Assembly (NCBI GenBank): GCA_016125005.1
Contig: WGMQ01000026.1
Location: 62,001-126,000, forward strand
Reading direction: 5' to 3'
DNA from: a bacterium
GTDB taxonomy: Bacteria > Sumerlaeota > Sumerlaeia > SLMS01
Length of the DNA stretch: 64,000 nt
Shown: in pieces, positions 63,651 through 64,000 of the stretch
Layout of the letters: the number at the start of each line of letters is the position of its first letter
Position numbering within the stretch: the first letter of the stretch is position 1
Program-made: the position numbers and the translations under genes
The notes under the pieces: model-generated
The model's input: only the letters and a program-made list of their open reading frames with translations
Told to the model about the DNA's origin: nothing
Database searches by the model: none

Positions 63651-63751
63651 CAAGTCCTATCCCGATCCCTGAGGTGAGGCACGCGACCGACAGGGAGCAT
63701 GTCGCCTTGGTTGTCGCCTGTTGACCGACCCATCGCAAGCCCGAAAGAAAC

Positions 63752-63781
63752 GTGGCCCGATCCATCCAAGGACCGGGCCAC
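63752..63781 (-). terminator. Rho-independent terminator of the partial gene at the window end
   Basis: On the minus strand GTGGCCCGGTCC and GGATCGGGCCAC form a 12-base stem with one G-U pair around the loop TTGGAT, followed by GTTTCTTTC. It lies 28 bases beyond the stop codon. Confidence 0.85.
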
Positions 63782-63808
63782 AAGTCGCACCTTGCATCAG
63801 CCAGCGCC

Positions 63809-64000
63809 TTAGCGGTCGCGGGTGATCCTGATGTTGTCGATGTAGAGGACGCCTTCGGTCAGCAGGTTGTCGCGAATCGAGAGCGTGTTGACCACCTTGG
63901 GGCGAGAGACGAGTCGCACGCCGATGGCCACCGGTTTGTCGTTCACATAGCCATCCACCAGGTGACGGGTCAGGTCGATGTGGAAGCGCACCTTCACCCA
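63809..64000 (-). CDS. C-terminal fragment of a beta-rich protein, truncated by the window edge
   Basis: The frame is open to the window end, so the gene starts outside. The 63 visible residues are strand-rich (KVRFHIDLTRHLVDGYVND, then LVSRPKVVNTLSIRDNLL and GVLYIDNIRI), the pattern of the last strands of a LamG/concanavalin-like jelly roll, in which an ILYIDNI-type strand is common. Probably exported, like several proteins in this window, but the signal peptide is not visible. A terminator follows. Confidence 0.6.
   Translation of the reverse strand, partial: WVKVRFHIDLTRHLVDGYVNDKPVAIGVRLVSRPKVVNTLSIRDNLLTEGVLYIDNIRITRDR

Overview
The window is GC-rich bacterial DNA, densely coded on both strands, with no rRNA and one tRNA. 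Lipobox signal peptides, a TatA-type translocase component, a UbiB-like kinase, a type IV pilus/type II secretion ATPase and its membrane partner, CorA, and many secreted beta-propeller and beta-helix proteins point to a diderm (Gram-negative-type) heterotroph. NAD-dependent ligase, oxygen-independent coproporphyrinogen dehydrogenase and a betaine-lipid BtaA homologue fit a poorly cultured lineage near the PVC group or candidate phyla such as Sumerlaeota or Hydrogenedentota. That placement is an impression only; nothing here fixes the phylum.

Layout. 0-4.5 kb: a truncated membrane protein, then a minus-strand run (EamA transporter, family 2 glycosyltransferase, methyltransferase, MarR regulator, membrane protein). 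4.6-7.4 kb: tatA-hemE-hemN. 7.4-15 kb: an accessory block of exported proteins, with three paralogues sharing a nearly identical N-terminal module (one carrying a kelch-like propeller) and a 1131-residue WD40 protein ending in a C13/caspase-like protease domain. 15-24 kb: TPR protein, HupE-unknown-CDF metal operon, a putative DUF4062/AlbA_2-ATPase two-gene module and a secreted beta-helix protein, bracketed by inverted copies of a hairpin-rich composite repeat. 24-31.4 kb: HTH protein, hisB-hisH-hisF, ligA, a GT-C type membrane glycosyltransferase. 31.4-38.4 kb: membrane protein, UbiB-like kinase, a radical SAM/SPASM maturase with a PqqD-like N-terminus, an operon of three lipoproteins plus a 62-residue protein, and BtaA. 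38.4-39.5 kb: a gene-free repeat island. 39.5-54.7 kb: mainly housekeeping (YmdB-type phosphodiesterase, nadA, hydrolase, sugar epimerase, secreted beta-helix protein, tRNA-Pro, pilB, pilC, EcsC, trmD, lipoprotein, corA, DUF2721). 54.8-63.65 kb: one gene for a 2943-residue TPR protein with a DnaG-like zinc motif at its start.

The signal I find most unusual is not a gene. The octamer GTATAGAC (reverse complement GTCTATAC) occurs at least 23 times, on both strands and in different reading frames, where it brings in codons that are otherwise uncommon here (CTA, ATA, AGA) and even supplies the hemN stop codon. It also occurs between genes. It behaves like a genome-wide signature word, comparable in kind to an uptake sequence or HIP1, rather than a codon effect. 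Second in interest are the exported WD40-protease beside the triplicated modular paralogues, the DUF4062/AlbA_2 pair, and the composite hairpin repeats.
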